Notes under the pieces: generated by a model
What the model was told of the DNA's origin: nothing
Database searches by the model: none
Seen by the model: the letters and a program-made list of their open reading frames with translations, nothing else
Position numbers and translations under genes: made by a program
Part shown: positions 1 to 11,166 of the stretch, piece by piece
Layout: every line of letters starts with the position of its first letter
Numbering within the stretch: position 1 is the first letter of the stretch
Origin: Dendrocalamus latiflorus
Lineage: Eukaryota > Streptophyta > Magnoliopsida > Poales > Poaceae
Length of the DNA stretch: 64,000 nucleotides
Direction of reading: 5' to 3'
Assembly: GCA_017311315.1 (NCBI GenBank)
Contig: CM029670.1
Span: 24,083,449 to 24,147,448, forward strand

Positions 1-2664
1 GAAGCTACCGAAGAACGCGCTTCACCGCTTGGCGGTGAGATACGCGAGGAGAAGCCTGAAACCGAGCACAGAGACACACAGCAAAGTGTATGTCCGATCT
101 CGAGGCAGTGAGGTACAAGAGGGAGCCGATCATGCTGCGATACTCCTTCTGATCAACTGGCTCGCCATCCTCATCTGGGTCAAGTGTGGCGGAAGATGCC
201 ATGGGAGTTGACACGGGCTTACCATCACTCATGTCAAAGTGTCTCAGGAGGTCACGAGTGTACTTGCCTTGATGCAAGAAGGTACCCTCCCGAGTCTGCT
301 TGATCTGGAAGCCAAGGAAGAAGGTCAATTCACCCATCATGCTCATCTCAAACTCGGTGCTCATGACATCTGAGAACTGTGAAACGAGACCATGAGAAGA
401 GCCGCCAAAGATAATGTCATCCACATAGATCTGGATGAGCAGAAGATCTGTGCCATGCCTACGAATGAACAAGGTCTTATCCACCTTACCCATCTCAAAA
501 TCATGACTCAGAAGGTAGGACGTAAGCCTCTCATACCAAGCTTTAGGGGTCTGCTTAAGTCCATACAAAGCTTTGGAAAGCTTGAAGACATGGTTTGAGT
601 ATTTACGGTTCTCGAAACCGGAGGCTGTCTCACATAGACTTCTTCCTCAATGATCCCATTAAGGAAGGCGCTCTTAACGTCCATCTGGTAAAGCTTGAAA
701 CCCTTAGAAGCTGCAAAGGCAAGCAGGATTCTAATGGCTTCAAGTCGAGCTACAGGGGCAAAGGTCTCCTCGAAGTCCAAACCCTCAACCTAAGAAAACC
801 CCTGAGCTACCAGTCTAGCCTTGTTTCAAATGACTACCCCATCCTCGCTATGCTTGTTCTTGAACACCCACATGGTTCCAATGACATTGTGACCTCTCGG
901 GGGCTCAACAAGCAACCAGACCTTATTTCTTTCGAAATTTTCTAACTCCTCATGCATGGCATTGACCCAAGATTCATCGGAAAGAGCATGGGAAACATCT
1001 TTGGGCTCATAGGAGGCAATGAACGCAGAATGGAGACAGAATTGAGATAAGCCAGATTTTGAGCGGGTCACACGCTCGAAAAGGTCTCCAATAATCTGCT
1101 CTGAACGATGAGCTTTCTGGATATGTCTAGGAGGTCCAGGATGAGATGAAGAAGTGGCCTCTACCTCATGAGCAGAAGAGGTAGGAACAGAGCCACTAGC
1201 TCCAGAAGACGCAGAAGGCATGGGCTGATCGCCTCGAGGTGCGGTGGAAGAAGGCACCTCAAGGGTGAATGAGGGACTGGATTGGGTAGACAACCCTCAT
1301 CTACATCATCCTCGTCATCCACAAAGATGGGCTCAGACTGCCCTAAAGAACCTGAGATATCGGGCCTAGTCCCCGGACTGGCCTCGTCGAAGGTCACCTC
1401 ACAGGTCTCTACCATTTTGCTAGACTTGCAGTTCCAAACCCGATAAGCCCGCGAAGAAGTCGAGTAACCTAGAAAGATCCCATCACAAGAACGTGACTCG
1501 AACTTGTCTAGGTTCCCGGACTTCAGAATAAAGCACTTGCAACCAAAAACTCAAAAATAAGATACACTGGGCTTTCGCCCATATCTCAACTCATAAGAAG
1601 TGCGGTGCAAGTGTGCCCTAAGAAAAACTCAATTTGAGACATGGCACGCGGTGGCTATAGCCTCAGCCCAAAACTTCCGCGGTGTAGAGTACTCATCAAG
1701 CATCGTCCTGGCCATCTCGACCAAGGCATGGTTCTTTCTCTCCACGACGCCATTTTGCTGTGGGACGTGCGGAGAGGAGAACTGATGCTCTACACCTGTC
1801 TCATCGGAGAACCTCTCAAAGTAGGAATTCATGAACTCCGTGCCATTGTCACTACGGATCACTCGTAAGGCACCTGGGAGCTCAACAGAAAGCCTACTGA
1901 AAAGACCTCGAAAATGTGTAAACGTCTCATCCTTCGAGGCTAAGAAAAACACCTAAGAGTACTTCGAGAAGTCATCGACCACGACAAGAACATACCACTT
2001 GCCTCCTTCTGACTGCACTCGAGCTGGTCCAACTGTGTCCATGTGGAGCAGCTGTCCCGGTGCATCGGTCATAGTAACTGTGACCGGAGGGTGAGAAGAG
2101 GCAACTATCTTGCCATGCCGGCAAGAAGCACAAACTAGATCTTTGACCATCTTGAGTTTCGGCAGACCACGAATGAGGTCGTGGCCGCTAACTTGGGTCA
2201 AATGGTCAAATCCAATATGACCAAGTCTCCTATGCCAGAAAGAAAGGTCACGGGACTCAGAAGCAACTAAACAACTGAAAGGATCACCAGAAGACTCAGA
2301 AAAATCAACACGAAAGATCCTCCCAAAACGAGAAATCCCGCAAACCAGACTACCCGAAGAATCAAGAATTTTACAAGCGTTTTTCTTAAAGCTCACCTCG
2401 TAACCGTCATCGGTAAGCTGAGAGACTGAAAGCAAATTATACTGCAGCCTACTAACCAAAGCAACATCTTTCAAGATGAAAGAATCATTTACGCGCACTG
2501 TACCTTTGGCGATGACGCGCCAGATGAAGCATCTCCGAATGTGATCGTCTCATCACTTGGAGCACGGGCAAGGAAAGAAAACCAACGGGAGTCTCCGGTC
2601 ATGTGTCATGAACACCCGGAGTCTACGAGCCAAACCTTTCCCTTCCCTGCCCGACGAACCTGAG
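1..2664 (-). pseudogene. copia pol fragment (protease-integrase-RT-start of RNase H)
   Basis: Pol normally makes protease, integrase and RT/RNase H for cytoplasmic reverse transcription and nuclear integration. Visible in order on the minus strand: a DSGCS protease site upstream of 2498; the GAG-pre-integrase HHCC finger (HRRLGH ... CASCRHGK) within 1953-2498; the integrase core with all three acidic residues kept (HMDTVGPA, RSDNGTEF, VVERKN) around 1650-2060; and RT with YVDD inside 5-568. Lesions: a Trp-to-stop change near 1953, a frameshift near 1500-1560 after the integrase core, and another near 600 that swaps the frame just after QPP. The frame is open at position 5, so RNase H continues outside the window. 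Confidence 0.92.
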
Positions 2665-3643
2665 TCAAACAGAGAGTAAAGTCTCAGTACTGGGGTAAAT
2701 CAAAAGTAATTTTGGCACCCAATACTGAGTAACACGTCGATCAGCAGAAGTAGTCAAGCACGACTGACCTCTAACTACCCTACGCTCTCTGTCACTCGAA
2801 GAAACAGTAGAAGGTCTGTGTGCAGACCTGAAGCTGTTACTGGGTCCGACTGCTACGGGAGAGCGAGTCGGAGCACCGGCAACATGCTAAACACGTCGCG
2901 GGTAGCTATCTCGACGGGGGAAGCGAGATATACCCTCAGGACGGCAGAAGTGACGACCAAGAGCAGCATGAGGACGAAAAACAGAAGACTCGGAAAAACC
3001 AAGTCCTCGATGCTGCCCAAACCCCTCAACAGGAGCAAACCTAGACCTCGTGTTGGTCTTAGGTGCACTCAAGGTCTGGGGCTGACCCTGAATACGCATA
3101 AGAGACTCAACACAGTCTCTACGCGCGATCTTGGCACGCCTGAAGCATCGATCGATCAGATGCCCATCCTTCTGACAGAAGGTGCAGTGATACTTCTCCT
3201 TTTGAGAGGTAGAAGTAGCATGCTCAAGCTTCGCCTTCTAAGAGGCCGAAGCAGCAGGTGAAATCACCTTGTTGTTAGAGATCCCGTGGACAAAGCCTGC
3301 TGACTTGAATTGGACTTTCTTGGTCCGGGGCTTGATCTCGATCACACCAGCGGTTATGGGTCTCAGCACGGCAGGTGGATGCTTCCTCATGTCCTCATGA
3401 AAATCATATCCTAGACCCTGATTAAATATGCATATCTTGGACTGGTTTAGAATAAGATTAAGCTTCTTCTTGCCTCCTACAAACCTCTCGAGAGTGTTCA
3501 TAAGGTACTGACACTCCCGAAAGAGAGATGTGCAAGAACAGCAGGGGGAAGAAGGAGTAGCAGAAGGTAAGGGAGCAGATGAAGAACCAACAGTAGAGGA
3601 AAGAATGGCTTGTGCACGCACAGCCGACTCTGAGAGGACAGTC
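2665..3643 (-). pseudogene. copia gag C-terminal fragment
   Basis: Carries the second CCHC zinc knuckle (CTFCQKDGH ... CF, CX2CX4HX4C), which binds RNA in the particle, followed by an Arg/Ser-rich tail. The N-terminal UBN2-type gag domain is missing because the element is cut near 3643. The gag frame ends at a TGA on the minus strand (complement of 2665-2667), and pol opens in the next frame. The same stop and frame change occur in the other two copies at 4541 and 43552. An internal frame break lies near 3238-3261. Confidence 0.85.
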
Positions 3644-3644
3644 C

Positions 3645-4543
3645 CTGTTGTTGTCTCCTCTTCCCCCTGCTCTTCTTGTACCTCTCTCTTTCAGGAGTGT
3701 CAGTATCTTATGAACACTCTCAAGAGATTTGTAGGAGGCAAAAAGAAGTTGAATCTTATTCTAGACCAGTCCAAGATTTGCAAGTTCAATCAAGGTCTAG
3801 GATATGATTTTCTGGAGGATGTTAGGAAGCATCCACCTGCCGTACTCAGACCCATAGCCGTAGGTGTAATCGAGGTCAAGCCTAGGACCGAGAAAGTCCA
3901 ATTCAAATTAGCAGGCTTTGTCCAAGGGATTTCTGACAGCAAGGTGATTTCACCTATTGCTTCGGCCTCACATAAGGCGAAGCCTCATCGTGCTACTTCT
4001 ACCTTTCAGAAGGTAAAGTATCATTGCACCTTCTGTCAGAAGGATGGGCACTCGATCGAGCGATGCTTCAGGCGTGCCAAGATCGCGCAGAGAGACCGTG
4101 TTGTTGCTCTTAGGCGTATTTAGGGTCGGCCTTAGATCTTGAGTGCACCTAAGACCAACACAAGGTCTAGGCTTGCTTCTGTTGATCAGTTTGGGCAGTA
4201 TCAAGGACTTGGCTTTTCCTGTGTTTCTGATTTTCGTCCTTGCTTTGCCTCTGCTCGTGACATCCGCCGTCCTGAGGGTAGATCTCGCTTTCCCCATCGA
4301 GATAGCTACCCGCGGCATGATCAGCATGTTGCTAGTGTCTTGACTCGCTCCTCCGTAGTAGTCAAGCCCAACAACAGCTTCAGGTCTGCACACAGACCTT
4401 CTGGCTTATTGAGCGACAGAGAGCGTATGGTAGCTAGAGGTTAGTCGTGTGTGGCTACTTCTTCTACTCGACGTGTGACTCAGTATTGGGTGCCAAAATC
4501 GCTGTTGATTTATCCCAGTACTAAGACTTCTCTCTCTGTTTGA
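3645..4543 (+). pseudogene. copia gag C-terminal fragment
   Basis: Encodes the conserved block FVGGKKKLNLILDQSK and the second CCHC zinc knuckle (CTFCQKDGHSIERCF) near 4024-4066. Two in-frame stops follow shortly after 4120, then an Arg-rich tail readable in the same frame up to TGA at 4541-4543. The reading frame is unbroken across the CT-rich stretch at about 3690-3710, where the full-length element has lost 2 bp. The N-terminal gag domain is absent. Confidence 0.85.
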
Positions 4544-7509
4544 CTAAGGTTCGCCGGGCTGGGAAGGGAGAGGTTTGGCTCAAAGACTCCGGTTGCTCTC
4601 GTCATATGACTGGAGACTCACGTTGGTTCTCTTCCCTAGCCTGCGCTCCAGGTGATGAGATGATCACCTTCGGAGACACTTCGTCTAGGCGCGTCATCGC
4701 CAAAGGTACAGTGTGCGTTAATGAGTCTTTTATTTTAAAAGATGTTGCCTTGGTTAGTAAGCTGCGATATAATTTGCTTTCAGTCTCTCAGCTTACCGAT
4801 GACGGTTATGAGGTGAGCTTTAATAAAAATAATTGCAAAATTCTTGATTCTTTGGGTTGTCTGGTTTGCGGGATTTCTCGTTATGGGAGAATCTTTCGTG
4901 CTGATTTTTCTAAGTCTTCTGTTGATCCTCTCTGGTGTTTAGTTGCTTCAGAATCCCGTGACCTTAGGTTCTGGCATAAGAGACTTGGTCATATTAGATT
5001 TGACCATTTGACTCGAGTTAGCGGCCATGACCTCATTCGTGGTCTACCGAAACTCAAGATAGTCAAAGATCTGGTTTGTGCTCCATGCCGGCACGGCAAG
5101 ATGGTTGCCGCTTCTCACCCTCCGGTCACAGTGACTACGACCGATGCACCAGGTAAGCTGCTCCATATGGACACAGTTGGACCAGCTTGAGTGCAGTCAG
5201 CAGGAGGGAAGTGGTATGTCCTTGTCGTCGTCGATGACTTCTCAAGGTTCTCTTGGGTGTTTTTCTTAGCCTCGATGGATGAGACGTTTACACATTTTTG
5301 AGGTCTTTTCAGTAGGCTTTCTGTTGAGCTTCCCGGTGCCTTACGAGCAATCCGCAGTGGCAATGGCACGAAGTTCAAGAATTCATACTTCGAGAGATTC
5401 TGTGATGAGACAGGTGTAGAGCACCAGTTCTCTTCTCCGCACGTCCCACAGCAGAATGGCGTCGTGGAGAGGAAGAACCGTACCTTGGTCGAGATGGCAA
5501 GGACGATGCTTGATGAGTATTCTACACCTAGGAAGTTTTGGGCTGAGGCTATAGCGACCGCGTGCCATGTTTCGAACAGAGTTTTTCTTCAGGCACACTT
5601 GCATCGCACTTGTTATGAGTTGAGATACGGGCGAAAGCCCAGTGTCTCGAAGTCTGGGAACCTAGACAAGTTTGAGTCACGATCTTGTGATGATATCTTT
5701 CTAGGTTACTTGACTTCTTCACGGGCGTATAGGGTCTGGAACTGTGAGTCTAGTAAGTTGGTAGAGACCTGTGAGGTGACTTTCGACGAGGCCAGTCTGG
5801 GTACTAGGCCCGATATCTCAGGTTCTTTAGAGCAGTCCGAGCCCATCTTTGTGGATGATGTAGATGAGGGTTGTCTACCCGATCCAATCTCTCATCCTCC
5901 CCTTGAGGTGCCTTCTTCCACTGCACCTCCAGGTGATCAGCCTATGCCTTTTGCTTCCTCTGGAGCTAGTGGCTCTGTTCCTGCCTCTTCAGCTCATGAG
6001 ATAGAGGCCATTTCTTCTTCTCATCCAGGACCTCCCCGACATATCTAGAAAGACCATCCTTCCGAGCAGATGATTGGAGACCTCTTTGAGCGAGTCACAC
6101 GCTCAAAGTCTGGCATGTCATATTTCTATCTCTATTATGCCTTTGTTGCCTCATTCGAGCCCAAGGATTTTTGTCATACTCTTTCTGATGAGTCTTGGGT
6201 CAATGCCATGCATGAGGAGTTAGAAAATTTCGAGAGAAACAAGGTCTGGTCGCTTGTTGAGCCCCCTCGAGGTCACAATGTCATTGGGACTAAGTGGGTG
6301 TTCAAGAACAAGCAGACTGAGGATGGGGTAGTCATTCGGAACAAGGCTAGACTGGTAGTTCAGGGTTTCTCCCAGGTTGAGGGTCTAGATTTTGAGGAGA
6401 CCTTTGCCCTTGTAGCTAGACTTGAGGCCATTAGAATCCTGTTTGCTTTCGCAGCTTCTAAGGGTTTCAAGCTTTACTAGATGGATGTCAAGAGTGCCTT
6501 CCTCAATGGGTTTATTGAGGAAAAAGTCTATGTGAAACAGCCTCCAGGTTTCGAGAACCCCAAATACCCAAACCATGTCTACAAGCTTTCCAAAGCCTTG
6601 TATGGACTTAAGCAGGCCCCTAGAGCTTGGTAGGAGAGGCTTAAGTCCTATTTGTTGAGTCATGGTTTTGAAATGAGTAAGGTAGATAAGACCTTGTTTA
6701 TTCGTAGGCATGGCACTGACCTTCTACTTGTCCAGATTTATGTGGATGACATCATCTTTGGCGGCTCTTCTCATACTCTTGTCTCACAGTTCTCGGATGT
6801 CATAAGCACCGAGTTTGAGATGAGTATGATGGACGAGTTGACCTTCTTCCTTGGCTTCCAGATCAAGCAGACTCGGGAGGGTATTTTCTTGCATCAAGGC
6901 AAGTACACTCGTGACCTCCTGCGACACTTTGACATGAGTGATGGTAAGCCCGTGTCAACTCCCATGGCGTCCACAGCTTCTCTTGATCCAGATGAGGACG
7001 GCGAGCCAGTTGATCAGAAGGAGTATCGCAGCATGATTGGCTCCCTCTTGTACCTCACTGCCTCGAGGCCGGACATACACTTCTCTGTGTGTCTGTGTGC
7101 TCGCTTTCAGGCTTCTCCTCTCGTATCTCATCGCTAGGCGGTGAAACGCATCCTTCGGTACCTTCGAGCTACCAGTGACTATGGTATCTGGTACTCTTCC
7201 TCGTCCTGTCTTTCCTTGAGAGCCTACTCGGATGCAGACTTTGCTGGCTGTAGGATAGATAGGAAGAGCACTTCTGGCACCTGCCAATTCGTTGGCACTT
7301 CTCTTGTTTCTTGGTCCTCTAGGAAGCAGTCCGGAGTTGCACAGTCCACCGTAGAGGCCGAGCACGTTGCTGCTGCCAGTTGCTGCAGCCAGGTGCTTTG
7401 GATGGTCTCGACTCTACGGAACTTTGGGTTAGCTATAGGTAGTGTTGCACTCTTTTGTGATAACACTTCTGCCATTAACATTGCCAAGAACCCAGTGCAA
7501 CACTCTTGA
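4540..7509 (+). pseudogene. copia pol (protease, integrase, RT, partial RNase H), degenerate
   Basis: Protease has the KDSGCS site (near 4580). The GAG-pre-integrase finger (HKRLGH ... CAPCRHGK) lies at about 4970-5105. Integrase has HMDTVGPA followed directly by TGA at 5188-5190 (CGA in the relatives). The second catalytic Asp is replaced by Gly (GGC, 5359-5361), and VVERKN follows the core. A 36-bp in-frame loss near 5645 removes a Cys-rich segment kept in the full copy. RT carries YVDD near 6740. Further stops are at 6046, 6478 and 7135. RNase H breaks off at 7509 where about 1.3 kb, present in the full copy, has been deleted. Confidence 0.92.
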
Positions 7510-8087
7510 ACAAATGTCTCACTCTTGAACTTGTAGCACTCTAAATTAACTCAATACTAGCTTCTTGGTTCCACTTAGATTATTGACATGGCCTGCATCA
7601 TCTTTGGATACCTTTAGCTAGACTATAATCATGGATGACTTGACATGCTAGGAAATTCGACTAATTTTTAGATTGTGACTTATTTGGCTCAGCTTGATTA
7701 TACATGTCTTATCATGATCTTGATAGCATACTTATGTGTTATGGCTTGATGTAATTCTCATATGGTCATTTTGGATAATCTTAATGGCTCTAAAGGCTTA
7801 AAATAAACAAACTTCAGCCATTTCGTCCAACATCATGCCTTATTCTCTCTTTTGCATCCTTGATGATTTTATTGCCAAAAGGGGGAGAATAGTGGAGAAA
7901 AAGCCATTTTGAGGAAATCTTGGAGCTTTTGAGGAAAAAATGATCTTTCTGTTTTTGCTCCAGTTGTCGACATGGTCATAAGCTTCTTTGTTTTCCTTTG
8001 GACCATGCTTGACTCTTTTTCATTTTTCAAACAAACTCAACTTTGTGTTTTTTCTAGGTTTGTCAATATACTCATCAAGAGGGAGAT
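7510..8087 (+). other. Sirevirus 3' untranslated region with polypurine tracts
   Basis: Matches the distal half of the noncoding region before the 3' LTR of the full copy (about 47885-48449). It contains AAAAGGGGGAGAA near 7876-7888, and AAGAGGGAGAT directly before the LTR at 8088. Several polypurine-tract-like boxes before the 3' LTR are a known Sirevirus trait. No gene is seen. Confidence 0.75.
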
Positions 8088-9213
8088 TGATAGACCACGT
8101 GGAGGTGACCCCGTGTGTGTGATGAGTAATTGACATCTGTTTTAGGAAAGTCGAGTTTGGTTTGTGTGGATTGGACCATGTGTTGCACGGTGCAATTGGT
8201 TTCGGTCGGACTTGGTCAAACTTGGTCGAAGTGCTTAGGATGCTTATTCTCTCGATTCGACAGGTTTTGGCTGTTTCATGCTTAAGATTACTCTTAATGC
8301 TATTGTTCATTGCATTATGTCGAGCAGTGCTATGTGATGTGTTTCTTGTCTGTGATGGCTGCAGGACATCGAGGCAGAGTCGTGGCGAGGCATGGGATGA
8401 CCGGACTAGGCGCAGGCGGTGCCGAGGTCAAAGCGGTCGAGGTATGCCGAAGACGGCGAGGATCGAGGTGGCTGTGAGACTTGGAAGGCAAGGAATGAAT
8501 GAATGAATTCTTGAGCAAAGGATCTTGAGCAAAGGATGGATGAATTATGAGGAATCTGGAGTTTTCCTCTCTCACTAACCTGTTTTCAGATTTTAGGGAA
8601 ATTCCTTAATTCTTGGCTTTGAGATGGATTCTCTTGGTTCCCTAGGCTTCTCTGGTTATTTAGGATGTTATCTCTCTATTCTGGGCTGAGAAATCCAGAG
8701 AGAAACCTCTAATTTTCTTGCTGTGTGGAGTCTTGATCTTGCTATCTAAAAATTTCAGTCTTACTGCGCTCTGAAATCGACAGGCGGTCAGACTGGTTAA
8801 AGGCCGACGGTGAGACCGCCCCCGAGCGGTTAGACCGGCTCAGGCCAGGCAGTCAGACCGGCCCAGCCAGGGCGGTCAGACCGGCCCAGCCAGGGCGGTC
8901 AGACCGGCCCAGCCAGGGCGGTCAGACCGGCCCAGGCCGATTGGTCAGACCAGCCCAGCCAGAGCGGTCAGACCGGCCAGAGATTTTTAGGTGCTGATTT
9001 GTTCTGGTTTTTGGGTTTTTGCTTCATGCCTTGATTTAGTTTTTATTGCTTTGTTCTTCTCTCTGTTAGCTTAAGGTTCCAGTGAGCATTTGAGTTTCGT
9101 TTCATAGCTTTCATAGCTATTGAAGTGGAGATTCATTAGGGGGTACTTTTGAGGGGTCGTTTTTCTTTTAAATAGCAACATTCACCCCCCCTGTTGCCGA
9201 TCTCGATCCAACA
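8088..9213 (+). repeat. 3' LTR of Sirevirus-like copy B (1126 bp)
   Basis: Starts TGATAGACCACGTGG after a polypurine tract and ends CCAACA, matching the start and end of the 1.9 kb LTRs at 38664 and 48450 but shorter in the middle, so it is a diverged subfamily. It carries a 23-bp minisatellite of the same palindromic type. The next bases, CTTTT, are the start of a host repeat present uninterrupted at 28776. CTTTT is therefore the predicted target duplication, whose partner should lie left of this window. Confidence 0.88.
8783..8982 (+). repeat. 23-bp palindromic minisatellite inside LTR
   Basis: About nine tandem 23-bp units. Each is centred on CGGTCAGACCG, an 11-bp palindrome, with a spacer of CCCAGCCAGGG type. 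The first units are more diverged. The equivalent LTR position in the full copy has units of the same length with CGGTCTGACCG. Confidence 0.85.
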
Positions 9214-9294
9214 CTTTTCTCGTATATTTTTGTTTTCTTTGAGACTAATATTTTATCAGATTTGCTAACACCCAACCAAGGTGAATCTAGAAAC
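9214..9294. repeat. host repeat, left part of segment duplicated at 28776
   Basis: Near-identical to 28776-28857 and, more distantly, to about 32143-32200. It is the fragment of host DNA between the copia LTR and the nested element at 9295. The segment resumes at 12378. Confidence 0.85.
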
Positions 9295-9525
9295 TGATAG
9301 CGTGATAGTTGAGATACAACGCAATTGATTATTGACTTGCCAGGAACCGGCTTATATCAGTTGTACACGGCAGAACCGAAACCAAGATTACAGGGATCTG
9401 TTACAGCTAAAGATAGTATCCAGGCTGGCTGCTGTTGAGGTTGCCATGTTGAGTCCAGAGATAATCCTGGGCGGCATTGCATGATCTGGCGCAGCCGGAC
9501 GGCTGCAGCGGGAAGTCTTCTAACA
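9295..9525 (-). repeat. 3' LTR of rearranged copia element
   Basis: 231 bp. On the minus strand it begins TGTTAGAAG just after a GCGGGGGG polypurine tract (plus-strand ccccccgc at 9524-9532) and ends CTATCA at the host junction. Confidence 0.87.
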
Positions 9526-9962
9526 CCCCCCGCAGTCGGAGCGGGAGCATCCCGGACGCTCAAACTGGAGCAAAACTCATTGAAGATCACCGCCGGTAAT
9601 CCCTTTGTAAATATATCAGCAAACTGTTGCGTCGTAGGTAGATGAAGTACGCGTACATCGTCAAGGCACTGGTGTTGGACAGGGTTGTTGGACCACTATC
9701 GTCGCACCACTGTCGTCTACTGCGACAACGTCTCCGCCATGTACCTCTCCAACAACCCTGTCCAACACCAGCGCACGAAGCATGTCGACATTGATCTCCA
9801 CTTTGTGCGCGAACGGGTCGGCCTTGGCGATGTACGCGTACTTCATGTACCTACGATGCAACAATTTGCTGATATATTTACAAAGGGATTACCGGCGGTG
9901 ATCTTCAATGAGTTTTGCTCCAGTTTGAGCGTCCGGGATGCTCCCGCTCCGACTGCGGGGGG
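9526..9962. pseudogene. RNase H C-terminus present as an inverted pair
   Basis: Right arm (about 9685-9962, plus strand) encodes the end of copia RNase H: YCDN near the start, then SNNPVQHQRTKH and the terminal block ending ADIFTKGLP, followed by a short tail running into the LTR. The left arm (about 9526-9691, minus strand) is the same sequence inverted, but lacks about 48 bp between the PVQHQ region and the ADIFTK region. The two arms are joined by about 57 bp, giving a hairpin centred near 9720. Neither arm has the upstream RNase H catalytic region. Confidence 0.85.
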
Positions 9963-10193
9963 TGTTAGAAGACTTCCCGCTGCAGCCGTCCGGCTGCGCC
10001 AGATCATGCAATGCCGCCCAGGATTATCTCTGGACTCAACATGGCAACCTCAACAGCAGCCAGCCTGGATACTATCTTTAGCTGTAACAGATCCCTGTAA
10101 TCTTGGTTTCGGTTATGCCGTGTACAACTGATATAAGCCGGTTCCTGGCAAGTCAATAATCAATTGCATTGTATCTCAACTATCACGCTATCA
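9963..10193 (+). repeat. third, inverted LTR of rearranged copia element
   Basis: 231 bp, TGTTAGAAG ... CGCTATCA, in opposite orientation to both outer LTRs. Its right end abuts the GAG-pre-integrase coding sequence directly (TATCA|CTCAAAATATG), so an LTR terminus is fused to an internal site of the element. Confidence 0.87.
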
Positions 10194-10987
10194 CTCAAAA
10201 TATGAGATGTCGACAAGTCACAATGTATGAGATCAAACACATTATTTGTCCTAGAAATAGAGGCCGAAAACGGAAGTCGAACATGATGACCGAGTTGACA
10301 AGCAAGGCAAATGGCATCATCGTGCACTAGTTTATCACATGGTAATGAGGAAGCTAAACGGGTGAGGCCCTGGCGACAGAGGTGTGCCAAGCGGCGGTGC
10401 CAAAGCATCGCAGAGGTGGATGCGGCAAGGGCGCAAGGAGAAGCTTCGGATGACCAGAACGGGTAAAGAGGCCCCAAACTATTGCACCTGATGATTACAG
10501 TCTTGGTGCGAAGATCCTTCACGGAAAGACCAAACGGATCAAACTCAATGGAGCAATGATTATCAGTGGTAAACTTGCGAACAGAAACCAAGTTTTTGAC
10601 AATATGAGGTGCAACTAAGACATTGTGCAGATGGAACGGACGAGAAGACGTGGGAAAAGATGTATGGCCCGTGGAGGCAACGGGCAGCAGAGACCTATTG
10701 CCGACAATGATATTTGTAGGAGTGTGGCGAGAAGAGGGTCGAGAGGAGGAGAGTGTACCAGAATCGGAGGTCATATGAGCGGTGGCGCCTGAGTCCATGT
10801 ACCAATCGGAGTTTGTCGGTGGCGTCATCATCATGGTGTTGAAGGCATTAACAAGGGACTGCGAATCCCAAGTCGGTGACGGCAAGGACGTTGCAGACGC
10901 AGGAGACCACGGCTGCCATGGAGTCCAGGAGGGCGGGGCGGTCTGAACGGGTTGCGGCACTTGGACTGGTTGCACAGCGTGTTGCAC
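10194..10987 (-). pseudogene. copia protease and GAG-pre-integrase fragment
   Basis: Minus-strand frame with a Pro/Gln-rich lead, the aspartic protease site WYMDSGATAHM near residue 65, then the GAG-pre-integrase zinc finger (LWHRRLAH ... CLACQLGHH) in the last third. The frame then reaches CDLSTSHILS, just past the finger and at the start of the integrase core, and is cut by the inverted LTR at 10193. The integrase catalytic core and RT are missing. The reading frame itself is open. Confidence 0.85.
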
Positions 10988-11166
10988 GTGAAGCGCCTGT
11001 TGTTGCTATGCCGACCATGGGCCGAGAAGATCAGATGTGCCCGGGCAGGATGACCCTGGGGGGACCCAGCCCAAACCTGGAAGGATCCGGTCCACGGGTT
11101 GAAGACCGTCAGCCAGGGCTGCTGCGGATGGTTTCGGTTGTCTGTGTGCTGGCCACCGCTGGAAAC

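Larger units (their letters stand above)
1..3643 (-). mobile_element. Sirevirus-like Ty1/copia copy A, 5'-truncated, head-to-head with copy B
   Basis: Read on the minus strand this holds the C-terminal half of gag, then protease, integrase and reverse transcriptase. It runs off the left edge of the window inside RNase H. It is the same family as the nearly complete element at 38664-50319. No 5' LTR or gag N-terminus is present: similarity to the full element stops near 3643, where an oppositely oriented copy starts. Many stops and frameshifts make it a pseudo-element. Orientation and family are clear; the outer LTR is outside the window. Confidence 0.93.
3645..9213 (+). mobile_element. Sirevirus-like Ty1/copia copy B, 5'-truncated, with 3' LTR
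   Basis: Plus-strand partner of copy A. It starts in the middle of gag, about 75 bp further into gag than copy A's breakpoint by comparison with the full element near 42589-42664. It holds pol, a shortened 3' untranslated region and a 3' LTR at 8088-9213. Right of the LTR the sequence is a host repeat also found at 28776, so the right edge is precise. No 5' LTR is present. Numerous stops show it is dead. Confidence 0.93.
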
